From: Mycobacterium sp. EPa45
GTDB taxonomy: Bacteria > Actinomycetota > Actinomycetes > Mycobacteriales > Mycobacteriaceae
Assembly: GCF_001021385.1 (NCBI RefSeq)
Contig: NZ_CP011773.1
Coordinates: 1,550,001 to 1,614,000 of the forward strand
Reading direction: 5' to 3'
DNA length: 64,000 nt
Notes under the pieces: model-generated
Told to the model about the DNA's origin: nothing
Seen by the model: the letters and a program-made list of their open reading frames with translations, nothing else
Database searches by the model: none
Position numbers and translations under genes: made by a program
Part shown: positions 48,297 through 57,900 of the stretch, in pieces
Layout of the letters: every line of letters starts with the position of its first letter
Position numbering within the stretch: the first letter of the stretch is position 1

Positions 48297-48722
48297 ATGA
48301 CAATCGCTAAGCATGCCCTGATCGCTTTGACGGCGGCCCTGGCGGCCGCCGTCCTTCCGGCCGCCGCACACGCAGACGAGAGTTACACGTTTGAGTCGCC
48401 GTCGGGCAACGTCGGCTGCTCCCTGAACCCGGGTGGTGCGACGTGCGAGATCAAGAGCTACACATGGTTCATTCCACCGCCCCCGGACTACTTCGTAGGT
48501 GGCCGGGGGAATGTCTTTCTCTTGACCCGGGGTGCTGAACCCGTCGCGGGTATCTGGCACTCGGATCATCAATTTCCCGACGGTTCGCCGACACTCGACT
48601 ACGGCCAATCTCGCACTGCGGGCACGATCACCTGCACTAGCGAAAACACGGGCATCACATGCGCCGACTCCGGCACCGGACACTTCTTCCGGGTATCGAG
48701 GGAGACCTACCAGGTGGGCTGA
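48297..48722 (+). CDS. secreted protein, unknown function
   Basis: A 141-residue exported protein: signal peptide MTIAKHALIALTAALAAAV to about AHA, then a mature domain starting DESYTFESPSGNVGCSLN. Four Cys in two close pairs (GCSLNPGGATCEIK and ITCTSENTGITCADS) probably form disulfides. The opening FESPSGNVGC is shared by several small mycobacterial exported proteins. Function is unknown. The ATG at 48297 is preferred over a TTG four codons upstream. It lies just before the ABC importer operon on the same strand and could be cotranscribed, with a 102-base gap. Confidence 0.72.
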   Translation: MTIAKHALIALTAALAAAVLPAAAHADESYTFESPSGNVGCSLNPGGATCEIKSYTWFIPPPPDYFVGGRGNVFLLTRGAEPVAGIWHSDHQFPDGSPTLDYGQSRTAGTITCTSENTGITCADSGTGHFFRVSRETYQVG

Positions 48723-48824
48723 CCGACAGTTTCCGTCACCGTGATCAATACCGTTGCCCTGCGTAACTAATTCCGAAGACGATGAATGGCCCCATGCCGT
48801 TAGCGCTGTCAGGAGAAGAAGCCC

Positions 48825-49694
48825 GTGAGTACGCTGTCCGCGGAACGGGCTGCTGTGGTCGACCCGAGCCTGGCGCCGGGGCGGCCGGGTCGGCGACGCC
48901 GACGTATCTCCGTGAGTGGCTTTCTGCTCGGGGCGCTCGGTTTCGTGCTCTTCGTTGGCGCGTGGTACCTGTTGGTCGACGTCTGGCAGCTGCCACGATT
49001 CCGGACCCTGCCGGGGCCGACCGAGGTCATCCGGGAATGGCTTAGCCCGCAGCCGGTCTACGGAACCTCGATCTTCACCGGGGTTTATTACCAGCACATT
49101 TGGGTGAGTGTCCGGCGCGTCACGATCGCGTTTGTTCTCGCCCTGGTGTTGGGTATTCCGCTGGGTCTGCTGCTGGGGTGGTCCACTCGGTTCCGTCAGT
49201 ACGCCTTCCCGGTCTTCGAATTGATTCGCCCGATCCCGATTCTGGCGTGGGTGCCGCTGGCGCTCTTGATGTTTCACACCCGCGAAGTGTCGGTGGTCTT
49301 CCTGACCTTCTTGGCGGCGTTCTATGCGGTCACTCTCAACACACTGCTCGGTGTCCAGTCGATCGACCAGAACCTGCTGCGGGCTGCACGCTGCCTCGGT
49401 GCCCGCCCCGTCACCGTGCTTCGAACCGTGGTGATTCCGGGCTCGCTGCCGTACATCTTCACCGGGCTGCAGATCGCGATGGGGGTGGCCTGGTTCTCCT
49501 TGGTCGCCGGAGAGATCATCGCCGGTCAGTACGGACTCGGCTACCTGATCAACGCGTCCTACACGACGACGCGTTACCCGACGATCGTGATCGCAATGGC
49601 CACCCTCGGCATTTTGGGCTTCGCCAGCAGCGCAATCATCCGGCTCGTGGGCCGCCGCCTGATGGCCTACCGGGCCAGGAGCATCGGCGAATGA
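48825..49694 (+). CDS. ABC importer permease 1 (SsuC/TauC-like)
   Basis: A 289-residue binding-protein-dependent permease with about six helices. The EAA loop reads LLRAARCLGARPVTVLRTVVIPGSLPYIFTGLQIAMG, and FPVFELIRPIPILAWVPLALL is typical of sulfonate/nitrate/taurine-type permeases. The basic N-terminus (PGRRRRRISVSG) is cytosolic. The GTG start has a good AGGAGAAG Shine-Dalgarno. First gene of a five-gene operon and overlapping the first ATPase gene by four bases. Confidence 0.9.
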   Translation: MSTLSAERAAVVDPSLAPGRPGRRRRRISVSGFLLGALGFVLFVGAWYLLVDVWQLPRFRTLPGPTEVIREWLSPQPVYGTSIFTGVYYQHIWVSVRRVTIAFVLALVLGIPLGLLLGWSTRFRQYAFPVFELIRPIPILAWVPLALLMFHTREVSVVFLTFLAAFYAVTLNTLLGVQSIDQNLLRAARCLGARPVTVLRTVVIPGSLPYIFTGLQIAMGVAWFSLVAGEIIAGQYGLGYLINASYTTTRYPTIVIAMATLGILGFASSAIIRLVGRRLMAYRARSIGE

Positions 49695-50515
49695 GCAGCG
49701 GGCATCTGGTGTTCGATGCGGTCGGCAAGGCGTATCGCACGAAGAAGGCTTCGGTATCGGCGGTGGTCGACTTCAGTCTCGACATCGCGGCAGGTGAACT
49801 GCACGTCATTGTCGGGCCGTCCGGATGTGGCAAGAGCACCCTGCTCGGCGCGGTTGCCGGCTTCACCGACATCACTTCTGGCAGCATCGAACTCGACGGC
49901 CAGACGCTGAGCTCGCCGGGCAATCAGGCGGGAATTGGACCCGACCGAGTGGTGGTCTTCCAGGACAGCACGCTGTTCCCATGGCAGACCGCCGCAGAGA
50001 ACGTCGCCTACGGTCTGGTTGCGCAGCGTCGACTCGGCCGCGCCGAAGCCGCCGCCGTGGCCCGCGACCGTCTGCGCTCGGTGGGGCTGGACGCCGTCGC
50101 CGACCGCTACCCGGGCGAGCTCTCCAGCGGGGTGCAGCGGCGGATCGAAATTCTGCGCGCGCTGGTAATGGAGCCGGCCGTGCTGCTGCTCGACGAACCC
50201 TTCCGGGGCATGGACGCGATCTCACGTTCGGCGATGCACGACGCGCTCCTGCATATTTACGACAATGCCTCGGCCACAGTTCTTTTCATCACTCACGACA
50301 TCGAGGAAGCCGTGTACTTGGGCAGCCGGGTGACCGTCATGACCACGCGCCCCGGTGCGGTGAAGACCACGATCCCGGTGCCGCTCGACCGTCCGCGCGA
50401 CCGAGCGATCATCACCACTCCGGACTTCCGGGAGCTGGTCGCGGCGGTTTCGGACGTCGTCCGGGACGAGGCGCGGGTGGCCTTCGAAGCCGGCGAACGC
50501 GAGATGGTGCGATGA
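49691..50515 (+). CDS. ABC importer ATPase 1, degenerate signature motif
   Basis: A 274-residue ATP-binding subunit of the SsuB/TauB type. Walker A is GPSGCGKST (42-50), the Q-loop is VVFQDSTLFPW, Walker B is VLLLDEPF (164-171) and the switch His is present in ITHDIEEA (H202). The signature that should read LSGGQ is LSSGVQRR (144-151), with Ser and Val in place of Gly and Gln. It overlaps both neighbouring permease genes by four bases. A second, different ATPase is encoded two genes on. Confidence 0.9.
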   Translation: MSSGHLVFDAVGKAYRTKKASVSAVVDFSLDIAAGELHVIVGPSGCGKSTLLGAVAGFTDITSGSIELDGQTLSSPGNQAGIGPDRVVVFQDSTLFPWQTAAENVAYGLVAQRRLGRAEAAAVARDRLRSVGLDAVADRYPGELSSGVQRRIEILRALVMEPAVLLLDEPFRGMDAISRSAMHDALLHIYDNASATVLFITHDIEEAVYLGSRVTVMTTRPGAVKTTIPVPLDRPRDRAIITTPDFRELVAAVSDVVRDEARVAFEAGEREMVR

Positions 50516-51312
50516 GCGGCAACGCCACCGGCCTGAAGCGCGGTGCCATCGGCATCGTCGCGTTTGTGATCGCCTGGGAGCTCGCCACCCGGTTCGGTGG
50601 CTGGACGGGCTTTACCTTGCCGATCGTCGGAAAGCTTCCGCCGCCGACTGCGGTGGCCGCCGACTTCCTGCATCTGGCCACCAACCCGGGATACTGGAAC
50701 AGCTGGTCGCTGTCGTTTCAGCGGGTGCTGGCCGGTTTCGGCGGCGCACTGCTGGTGGGCGGCCCGCTGGGGTTGCTGATCGCGACACGACCACGGTTCA
50801 AGCAGGCCGTCTTTCCGGTATTCGAATCGTTGCGGCCGATTCCGCCCCTGGCCTGGGTACCCATCGCCATCTTGTTCTGGCCCACTCAAGAGCTGTCGAT
50901 CACCTTCGTCACCTTCCTGGGGGCGTTCTTCCCGGTGGTGCTCAACGTCGTCGGTGGTGCCGAGCAGATCGACCGGCGGCACGTTCTCGCGGCGCGGTCG
51001 ATGGGTGCCAGCAGTGGCTACATCTTCCGGCGAGTGTTGTTCCCCGCGCTGCTGCCGTCGCTGGTCACCGGAGCCGCGGTAGGTATGGGCATCACCTGGG
51101 AAGTCGTCGTCGCGGCCGAACTCATCTCGGGCGGAGGTAGGCAATCCGGTGACGGCGGTCTGGGCTTCCTGGTGTGGAATGCCTATCAGGGCAACGACTT
51201 ACCTCGGGTCATCGTTGCGATGATCAGCCTGGGCATCGCCGGGTACATATCGAGTGGACTGGTGCGGGCACTCGGCACTCGGCTGATGCCGTGGCAGCGA
51301 GTGGCAGCATGA
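50512..51312 (+). CDS. ABC importer permease 2
   Basis: A 266-residue permease of the same family, clearly different from permease 1. Its EAA loop reads VLAARSMGASSGYIFRRVLFPALLPSLVTGAAVGMGI, and FPVFESLRPIPPLAWVPIAILFW aligns with the first permease. The two probably form a heterodimeric membrane pore. The loop ISGGGRQSGDGGLGFLVWNAY near the C-terminus is typical of the sulfonate/nitrate group. Confidence 0.9.
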   Translation: MSGNATGLKRGAIGIVAFVIAWELATRFGGWTGFTLPIVGKLPPPTAVAADFLHLATNPGYWNSWSLSFQRVLAGFGGALLVGGPLGLLIATRPRFKQAVFPVFESLRPIPPLAWVPIAILFWPTQELSITFVTFLGAFFPVVLNVVGGAEQIDRRHVLAARSMGASSGYIFRRVLFPALLPSLVTGAAVGMGITWEVVVAAELISGGGRQSGDGGLGFLVWNAYQGNDLPRVIVAMISLGIAGYISSGLVRALGTRLMPWQRVAA

Positions 51313-52088
51313 CCGCCGGCAAGGGCGCCGCGGTGCGCTTCGACCATGTCAGCTTCTCCGTCCACACCGGCCGTGCGCAACTGGATGTGGTGCGCGACTG
51401 CTCTTTTCAACTCGAACCCGGTGAAATTGTGGCGATGATCGGGCCATCCGGTGGTGGCAAATCCACCATCGGCTACCTACTCGCCGGCTACTCCCGAGCC
51501 ACCAGCGGTTCGGTGACTGTTGACGGGTGGGAAGTGAAAGGCCCATCGGCGCAACGCCTCCTGCTGTTTCAGGAGAACGCCTTGATGCCGTGGCTGACCA
51601 CCGCTGAAAACGTCATGTTCGGTCCCCGAGCCCGCGGCACCAAACGCGCGGAGGCTCGTCGCGCCGCCGACGATATCTTGGCGCGCATCGGGCTCAAGGA
51701 TTTCGCCGACCGCTACCCTGGGGAATTATCGGGTGGAATGCGCAGGCGTGCGGAGTTGGCGAGGGCACTCGTCAACGAACCATCTGTGCTCATTCTCGAT
51801 GAGCCGTTCCGCGGCCTCGACGCGATGACCCGCAAGCTCATGCAGGAGTACACCGCCGAACTCCTCACGGAGCAGGGCCGGACCGCATTGTTCATCACCA
51901 CCGACGTCGACGAGGCACTCCTGTTCGCCGATCGTTTGTTGGTGATGAGCGACCGTCCCGCGACAGTGGTCGACGAGTTCGCCATCACTCTGAAACGCCC
52001 GCGGCACCGCGCCGATGTGCTCTCCGACGACCGAGTGCAGGAAATCAAAGACCGCGCACTGGGCCGACTGATCTGCCCCACCCAATAA
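51309..52088 (+). CDS. ABC importer ATPase 2, switch His replaced
   Basis: A 259-residue ATP-binding subunit. Walker A GPSGGGKS (45-52), Q-loop LLLFQENALMPW, signature LSGGMRRRAE (140-149) and Walker B VLILDEPFRG (160-169) are good. The H-loop reads FITTDVDEA: Thr198 replaces the switch His that ATPase 1 keeps. It therefore has the better signature but lacks the His, the reverse of its partner. Starts inside the stop of permease 2. Confidence 0.9.
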   Translation: MTAGKGAAVRFDHVSFSVHTGRAQLDVVRDCSFQLEPGEIVAMIGPSGGGKSTIGYLLAGYSRATSGSVTVDGWEVKGPSAQRLLLFQENALMPWLTTAENVMFGPRARGTKRAEARRAADDILARIGLKDFADRYPGELSGGMRRRAELARALVNEPSVLILDEPFRGLDAMTRKLMQEYTAELLTEQGRTALFITTDVDEALLFADRLLVMSDRPATVVDEFAITLKRPRHRADVLSDDRVQEIKDRALGRLICPTQ

Positions 52089-52100
52089 CAAAGGATGCCA

Positions 52101-53216
52101 ATGCGATTCAAGATGATGCTGGGCGTTGCACTGACGGCGATGCTGACCACATCAGGATGTGCTGCCGTCGGCAACATCGGTGGGAACGATGTCGGTGGCG
52201 ACAATGGAGCAGTTCATCTGACGGTTGGCTATCAGCCGTACTACACCGAAGCGTGGTCCGGATTGATCATGCGCGGCAAGGAGTTCTGGAAGAAGTACCT
52301 TCCGCAGGGGTCGACGGTCGACTTCCAGGTCGGTCTGCAGGGCTCGATCGTCATCACCCAGATGCTGGCCGGTAAGCAGCAGATCGGTTACGTCGGCGAC
52401 ATGCCAGGGATTGTCGGGGTCAGCAAGCGCCCCACCCGGGATCTGCGCATCGTCGGCACGTTGGGACTCTCCCAGGACCAGTGCGGTGTGTTCCTCACGC
52501 GGCCGGATGCGCCGAACTTCGCCAGCCAGGCTGAGGCATTGGCGTGGTTCAACGGCAAGACCATCGCGACGCCGCAGGGCAGTTGCACCGACCGCATCGC
52601 CCAGGCCACCTTCCAGGCGCAGAACGTTCAGCCTGCCGCCTATCTGAATCAGAGCATCGACGTCATCACGTCGAGCTTCACCAACCACAGCATCGACGGG
52701 GCGATCATCTGGGAGCCCACCGCATCCAAGCTTGTCAACGCCGGCTTGGCCAAGCGCGTCGCCAGTGGCTCCCTCGCCGATCAGCATGACGCCGGATTCC
52801 TGGTGTTCGACAAGGAATTCCTCGACAAGCACCCCGACGCGGCCAAGGGATGGCTGAAGGCGGAACTGGATGCTCAACGTTTCCTGGCCGACCCCGCCAA
52901 TGCCGACGAGATCGTGAAGCTGGCGCAGAGTCAAACCGAGGGTTTCTCGCCGACTGATCTGCGCGACGCGCTGTACAAGAAATGGCCGGTCGATCTCGGC
53001 GGCAACGCCGATGGTATCCGGTTGCGGCTGCCGTTCGTTCCCAGTGGCGAGAGCGGCGATCTGATCAAGACGGCAACGGCGTTCTTGTTCAAGATCAAGT
53101 CGATTCCCTCTGCCACGCTGCCCGACGGTGCAGTGCTACCTGATTTCGCCGCGGACGTGCTGAAGGCTGCCGGTCTGTCCGAACCCGCCGGTGTGGGATT
53201 GGTCAAGGCGCAGTAG
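52101..53216 (+). CDS. ABC importer substrate-binding lipoprotein (SsuA/TauA-like)
   Basis: A 371-residue lipoprotein with lipobox LTTSGC after a short signal peptide. The mature domain is a type II periplasmic binding protein of the nitrate/taurine/aliphatic sulfonate class: LTVGYQPYYTEAWSGLIM, VDFQVGLQGSIVITQMLAGKQQIGYVGDMPGIV and FNGKTIATPQGSCTDRIAQ. The ligand cannot be read from the sequence; sulfonate-like compounds are the usual guess. The second ATG (52101) is chosen because AAAGGA lies five bases before it; the ATG at 52095 has no room for ribosome binding. Last gene of the operon, convergent with lhr. Confidence 0.88.
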   Translation: MRFKMMLGVALTAMLTTSGCAAVGNIGGNDVGGDNGAVHLTVGYQPYYTEAWSGLIMRGKEFWKKYLPQGSTVDFQVGLQGSIVITQMLAGKQQIGYVGDMPGIVGVSKRPTRDLRIVGTLGLSQDQCGVFLTRPDAPNFASQAEALAWFNGKTIATPQGSCTDRIAQATFQAQNVQPAAYLNQSIDVITSSFTNHSIDGAIIWEPTASKLVNAGLAKRVASGSLADQHDAGFLVFDKEFLDKHPDAAKGWLKAELDAQRFLADPANADEIVKLAQSQTEGFSPTDLRDALYKKWPVDLGGNADGIRLRLPFVPSGESGDLIKTATAFLFKIKSIPSATLPDGAVLPDFAADVLKAAGLSEPAGVGLVKAQ

Positions 53217-53222
53217 GGCCGG

Positions 53223-56200
53223 TCAGCGCAGCCGCAGACCGCGGGGCGTTCGGGAGAAGCCAGCGTCGACCAGCGCGTCGGCGGTGGCCTTCCGGTCGGC
53301 GTGCGCACCCGCCTCCAGAACCGGTACGCCGTCGAGTTTTTCGACGAGCACACCGCCGATGCGGCCACTACTGACCAGCTCGGCCAGCGTTCCCGCTGCT
53401 GCGCGCTGCGCCTCGGCGTCGGCGCTGAAGTTCAACAGCGAACGCCCACCCCGCTCGAGGAACCACACCAGCTCACCGTCCACCAGGACGACGAGCGCGC
53501 CCGCCTTGCGCCCGGGCCGATGGCTGGCGTCGGCATCCGCACGTGTCGGCCACGGCAGCGCCGCGCCATACGGATTGGCCGGGTCGGCCGCGGCCAGCAC
53601 CACCGCGCGGTAGTCCGGTCGCTCGGGATCCACCCCGTCGAGATAGGTCCGCAGCCGGTCGACCGTGGATGCCACGGCGAACTGCGCGCCGCCGAGCGAT
53701 TCGACGAAATAGCCCCGCTGACAACGGCCCGCCTCTTCGAAACCCGTGAGCACCTTGTACAGCGTCGCGAACCCGCCCGGGACACCTTCGGCAGCCGCGG
53801 CGCCCTTGGTCAGCACGCCGTGCCGGTTCAGCAGCAGCTCAGCCGAGAAATGCGCGCGCACCGTCGAATCCGGTTCTCGAACGGGTACCGCCGACCACCG
53901 CCCGGCGACCGTCGAATCCACCGAGCGGGCCTGCGGGTGCGCCACCGAGTAGCGGCTGAGCCGCGGCGCGCGCCGCTGCCGGTGAGCGGGTGCGGCGGGC
54001 CGGCGAGTACCGGGCCGGCGTCCACCCGCCAGCATGGCCCGCACCGGCGCGAACGTGTCACCGGTGACCCAGCCGGCCCAGATCAGATCCCACAGAGCGG
54101 CTTTGAAGGTCTCGTCTGAACCGCTGACCAACTGGCGGAAGAAGAACGCGCCCCGCGCCTCGCCGGGCTCACCCAGGACCTCGAGGATGGCGCGGTGAGT
54201 GTCGGTGAGGTCGATCTCGGCCGGCATCGCGAGCGTCAGGGGGGCGGTGTCCGCGTGATGGAACGCGATCCAGCCGTCGCTACCGGAGATCGATCCGGCT
54301 CCCGACCAGGTGACCTCGCCGGACGCCAGCAGCTCGTCGAGCATCGCCGGTTGGTAATCCCGCACCCGGGGGCCGAACACCAGCGGCTCGACCGCCGACG
54401 CGGGAATGGGCACCCCGGCCAACTGGTCGATCACGCCCGCCAGCCCGTCGACGCCCGACGTGGCCGAACTTCCTACCTGCTGCCACGCCGGCAGGAACCG
54501 GGCATAGGCCGCGGTGCTCACCGGTTCCACCTGCGCGCGCAGCGCAGCCAGGGAGCGGCGGCGCAGGATGCGGAGCACTTCGGCGTCGCACCACTGGTCA
54601 GCGTCCGGGGCGGCTACGAACTCTCCGCGAACCAGCTTGCCGTCCACCGACATTCGGCCCAGTATGTCAGCGGCGACCCGAAGGCCGAGGCCGAACCGGG
54701 CGGCGGCTTCGGCGGTCGTGAACGGGCCGCGGGTACGGGCGAAGCGGCCCATCAGCTCACCGAGAGGGTCGGCCACCGTCTCGGTGAAACTCGTCGGCAC
54801 CCCGACCGGCACCGCGACGCCGACCGCATCGCGCAGTCGTCCGATGTCCTCGATGCCCGCCCACCAGGACTGCCCGGCATACGACAGCGGTAGCACTCGT
54901 CGGGCGGCATGGAGGCCGTCGAGCCAACCGCCGACATCGCTGGCGGTCGAACGTTCGGCGATCTCGGCCTCGGTCAGCGGACCGAGGAGGCGCAGCAGAT
55001 CGGCCACACCCTCGGCATCGTGTGCCTTGCGATCCTCGGAAAGGTGTTGCAGCTGGCGTGAAGTCGCGGCGATGACGTCGGGGTCGAGCAGTTCCCGGAG
55101 TTCGACGCGGCCGAGGAGCTCGGCCAGCAGGGTGCTGTCGAGTGACAACGCCGCGGCACGCCGCTCGGCCAGCGGGCTGTCGCCCTCGTACATGAATGCG
55201 CCGACGTAGCCGAACATCAACGACGCCGCGAACGGTGACGGCATCGGCGTCTCGACCTCCACCAACCGCACCCGACGCTGGGCGATCCGGCCCATCAGGT
55301 CGGTCAGCGTCGGAACGTCATAGACGTCCTGCAGGCATTCGCGCACTGCTTCCAACACGATCGGGAAGTCGGGGTATTTACGTGCCACGTCGAGCAATTG
55401 GGCTGCCCGCTGACGCTGATGCCACAGCGGCGAACGCTTACCCGGGTGGCGTTTGGGCAGCAGAAGCGCCCGTGCCGCACACTCCCGGAACCTGGAGGCG
55501 AACAGCGCCGAGCCGCCCACCTCGGTGGTCACCAGCGGCTCGATTTCGTCGGGGGCGAAGACGAACAGGTCGGCGCCCGGCGGGGCGTCCTCGGTGTCAG
55601 GCAACCGCACCACGATGCCGTCATCGGAGGCCGTCGGCTTCTCGTCGATGCCGTAGCGCTCCAGCAGCCGACGACTGACGGCCAGTGCGAGCGGCCCGTG
55701 CACCTTGAGGCCGTAGGGGGAGTGCAGCACCACCCGCCAGTCACCGAGCTCGTCGCGGAAGCGCTCGACCAGCAGGGTGGTGTCGCTGGGCACCGTGGCG
55801 GTTGCGTTGCGCTGATCGTCCAGCAGCTGCCACAGATTATCGGTGGCATAGTCGGCGAAACCCAGCTCATTGCAGCGCTTTTCGAAGTCATCGCGACCCA
55901 TGCCGGCCAGCTCGCCGGTGAACTTACCGATCGCCTGGCCCAGCTCGGCGGGCCGGCCGGCGTCGTCCCCGCGCCAGAAAGGCAGCCGCGCCGGCTGTCC
56001 CGGTGCCGGGATGACCAGCACACGGTCGTGAGTGATCTCGGTGATCCGCCAGCTGGTGGCGCCCAGCGAGATCACGTCACCCGGCCGCGACTCGTACACC
56101 ATCTCTTCGTCGAGTTCACCGACCCGCGATGGCTTTTCGGAGTCGGTAGCCAGATAGACGGTGAACATGCCGCGGTCGGGGATGGCGCCACCGGAAGTGA

Positions 56201-57752
56201 CAGCCAGCCGCTGGGCCCCCGGACGCGGTGTCAGCGTGCCGCTGTCCCGGTCGTAGACCAGCCGCGGCCGCAACTCGGCGAAGTCGGTCGACGGGTACTT
56301 GCCCGACAGCAGATCCAGCGTCGCTTCGAACGCGCTGCGCGGCAGCGTCGCAAACGGCGCACTGCGGCGGACGACGTCGAACCACTCGTCGGCACTCACC
56401 GGCTCGAGTGCGCAGGCGGCCACGGTGTGCTGGGCCAGCACGTCGAGTGGGTTGGCGGGCACCCGCATGGTCTCGATCTGCCCGGCGAGCATGCGCTGCA
56501 CGCTGACCGCGCAGCCGATCAGGTCGGTGCGGTGCTTCGGGAACAGCACGCCCCGGGAGATCTCTCCGACCTGGTGGCCCGCCCGGCCAACGCGCTGCAA
56601 TCCGCTGGCCACCGAGGGTGGGGCCTCCACTTGGATCACCAGATCGACGGCACCCATGTCGATGCCCAGTTCCAAGCTCGATGTCGCCACCACGGATTTC
56701 AGTCGGCCGCTCTTGAGGTCGTCCTCCACCGCGGCACGCTGTTCCTTGGACACCGAGCCGTGGTGCGCGCGAGCCAGCAGCGGCTCGGCGCCGTAGGTCT
56801 GGCCGCTGCCCATGATGTGTGCAGGCGGTCCGCCGGGCACCTGACGGTTGGGCGGCGCGTCGAGTTCGACGCCGGATCGCTCGGCGTGAATCTCGTTGAT
56901 GCGTGCAGTGAGCCGCTCGGCCAAGCGACGGGAATTGGCGAACACGATCGTCGAGTTGTGCGCCTCGATGAGGTCGACGATGCGCGCCTCGACGTCGGGC
57001 CAGATGGTGTTGTTCTCCAGGTTGGCCATGTCGGGCACCGGCACCTGCACGGTCAGCTCGAATGTCTTGGCCGCCGGCGGCGCCACGATGGTCGTCGGCC
57101 TGGCTCCGGACAGGAAACGGGCGACTTCCTCGGGCGGGCGGACCGTCGCCGACAACCCGATGCGTTGGGCTGGGGTCTCCAGCAGCGCGTCGAGCCGCTC
57201 CAGCGACACCGCCAGGTGCGCCCCCCGCTTGGTTCCGGAGACGGCGTGGACCTCGTCGATGATCACGGTCTCAATGCCGGTCAGCGTTTCCCGGGCCGCG
57301 GAGGTCAGCATCAGGAACAGCGACTCCGGGGTGGTGATCAGGATGTCGGGTGGCTTGGTGATCAGCTCACGGCGGCGGGCCGGCGGGGTATCGCCGGAGC
57401 GCACCCCCACGCTGATCTGTGGAGCCGGCACGCCGTCGCGTTCGGCGATGCGGGTGATGCCGGTCAGCGGGGTGCGGAGGTTGCGTTCGACGTCGACGGC
57501 CAGGGCTTTGAGCGGGGAGACGTACAGAACTCGAGTCCCGTGCTTGTCTGGCTCCTGGGCCAGCCGGTCGATAGCCCACAGGAACGCGGCGAGCGTCTTA
57601 CCGGAGCCAGTCGGGGCGATGACCAGTGTGTTGTCACCGTCGGCAATGGCCGACCAGGCGCGCGCCTGCGCAGCTGTCGGCTCGGCGAAGGTGCCCGTGA
57701 ACCACCGCCGGGTCAGCGGACTGAACCGGATCATCGGATCGGTGGGACTCAC
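53223..57752 (-). CDS. lhr: ATP-dependent helicase Lhr
   Basis: A 1509-residue superfamily 2 helicase, the size of mycobacterial Lhr. The core has Walker A APTGSGKTLAAF, the DEVH box VIIDEVHAVSGTKRG, the SAT motif of IGLSATVRPPEEVARF, motif VI-like LQRVGRAGHQVGEIS, then winged-helix and long C-terminal domain typical of this family. Mycobacterial Lhr is a 3'-5' ATP-driven translocase that unwinds RNA:DNA hybrids in DNA repair. The GTG at 57752 (VSPTDPMIRFSPLTRRW) gives the usual N-terminus; the frame is open to 57866 with an unrelated leader. It faces the cyclase gene across 148 bases. Confidence 0.95.
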   Translation of the reverse strand: MSPTDPMIRFSPLTRRWFTGTFAEPTAAQARAWSAIADGDNTLVIAPTGSGKTLAAFLWAIDRLAQEPDKHGTRVLYVSPLKALAVDVERNLRTPLTGITRIAERDGVPAPQISVGVRSGDTPPARRRELITKPPDILITTPESLFLMLTSAARETLTGIETVIIDEVHAVSGTKRGAHLAVSLERLDALLETPAQRIGLSATVRPPEEVARFLSGARPTTIVAPPAAKTFELTVQVPVPDMANLENNTIWPDVEARIVDLIEAHNSTIVFANSRRLAERLTARINEIHAERSGVELDAPPNRQVPGGPPAHIMGSGQTYGAEPLLARAHHGSVSKEQRAAVEDDLKSGRLKSVVATSSLELGIDMGAVDLVIQVEAPPSVASGLQRVGRAGHQVGEISRGVLFPKHRTDLIGCAVSVQRMLAGQIETMRVPANPLDVLAQHTVAACALEPVSADEWFDVVRRSAPFATLPRSAFEATLDLLSGKYPSTDFAELRPRLVYDRDSGTLTPRPGAQRLAVTSGGAIPDRGMFTVYLATDSEKPSRVGELDEEMVYESRPGDVISLGATSWRITEITHDRVLVIPAPGQPARLPFWRGDDAGRPAELGQAIGKFTGELAGMGRDDFEKRCNELGFADYATDNLWQLLDDQRNATATVPSDTTLLVERFRDELGDWRVVLHSPYGLKVHGPLALAVSRRLLERYGIDEKPTASDDGIVVRLPDTEDAPPGADLFVFAPDEIEPLVTTEVGGSALFASRFRECAARALLLPKRHPGKRSPLWHQRQRAAQLLDVARKYPDFPIVLEAVRECLQDVYDVPTLTDLMGRIAQRRVRLVEVETPMPSPFAASLMFGYVGAFMYEGDSPLAERRAAALSLDSTLLAELLGRVELRELLDPDVIAATSRQLQHLSEDRKAHDAEGVADLLRLLGPLTEAEIAERSTASDVGGWLDGLHAARRVLPLSYAGQSWWAGIEDIGRLRDAVGVAVPVGVPTSFTETVADPLGELMGRFARTRGPFTTAEAAARFGLGLRVAADILGRMSVDGKLVRGEFVAAPDADQWCDAEVLRILRRRSLAALRAQVEPVSTAAYARFLPAWQQVGSSATSGVDGLAGVIDQLAGVPIPASAVEPLVFGPRVRDYQPAMLDELLASGEVTWSGAGSISGSDGWIAFHHADTAPLTLAMPAEIDLTDTHRAILEVLGEPGEARGAFFFRQLVSGSDETFKAALWDLIWAGWVTGDTFAPVRAMLAGGRRPGTRRPAAPAHRQRRAPRLSRYSVAHPQARSVDSTVAGRWSAVPVREPDSTVRAHFSAELLLNRHGVLTKGAAAAEGVPGGFATLYKVLTGFEEAGRCQRGYFVESLGGAQFAVASTVDRLRTYLDGVDPERPDYRAVVLAAADPANPYGAALPWPTRADADASHRPGRKAGALVVLVDGELVWFLERGGRSLLNFSADAEAQRAAAGTLAELVSSGRIGGVLVEKLDGVPVLEAGAHADRKATADALVDAGFSRTPRGLRLR

Positions 57753-57876
57753 GACTCCAGGGTGCCAGGGGGTACCGACAAGTCGCCTCATCCGGCCCAC
57801 TCGGGAATTGACGGATATGTCGATCGCCCCGGTGGTTCCCTGGCCGAGAAGGTCCTCGCAGGCCATACTGATGACC

Positions 57877-57882
57877 TAGGGT
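57877..57882 (+). promoter_or_regulatory. -10 element of the cyclase/ATPase gene
   Basis: TAGGGT (TANNNT) ends 18 bases before the GTG at 57901, which would leave a leader of about ten bases containing GGGGGTG. Confidence 0.3.
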
Positions 57883-57900
57883 GCAGCGTTCGGGGGTGCT

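Noticed and set aside
53223..57866. Extended lhr start at 57866
   Set aside because: The 38 extra residues have no similarity to helicase N-termini and would crowd the promoter of the divergent cyclase gene.
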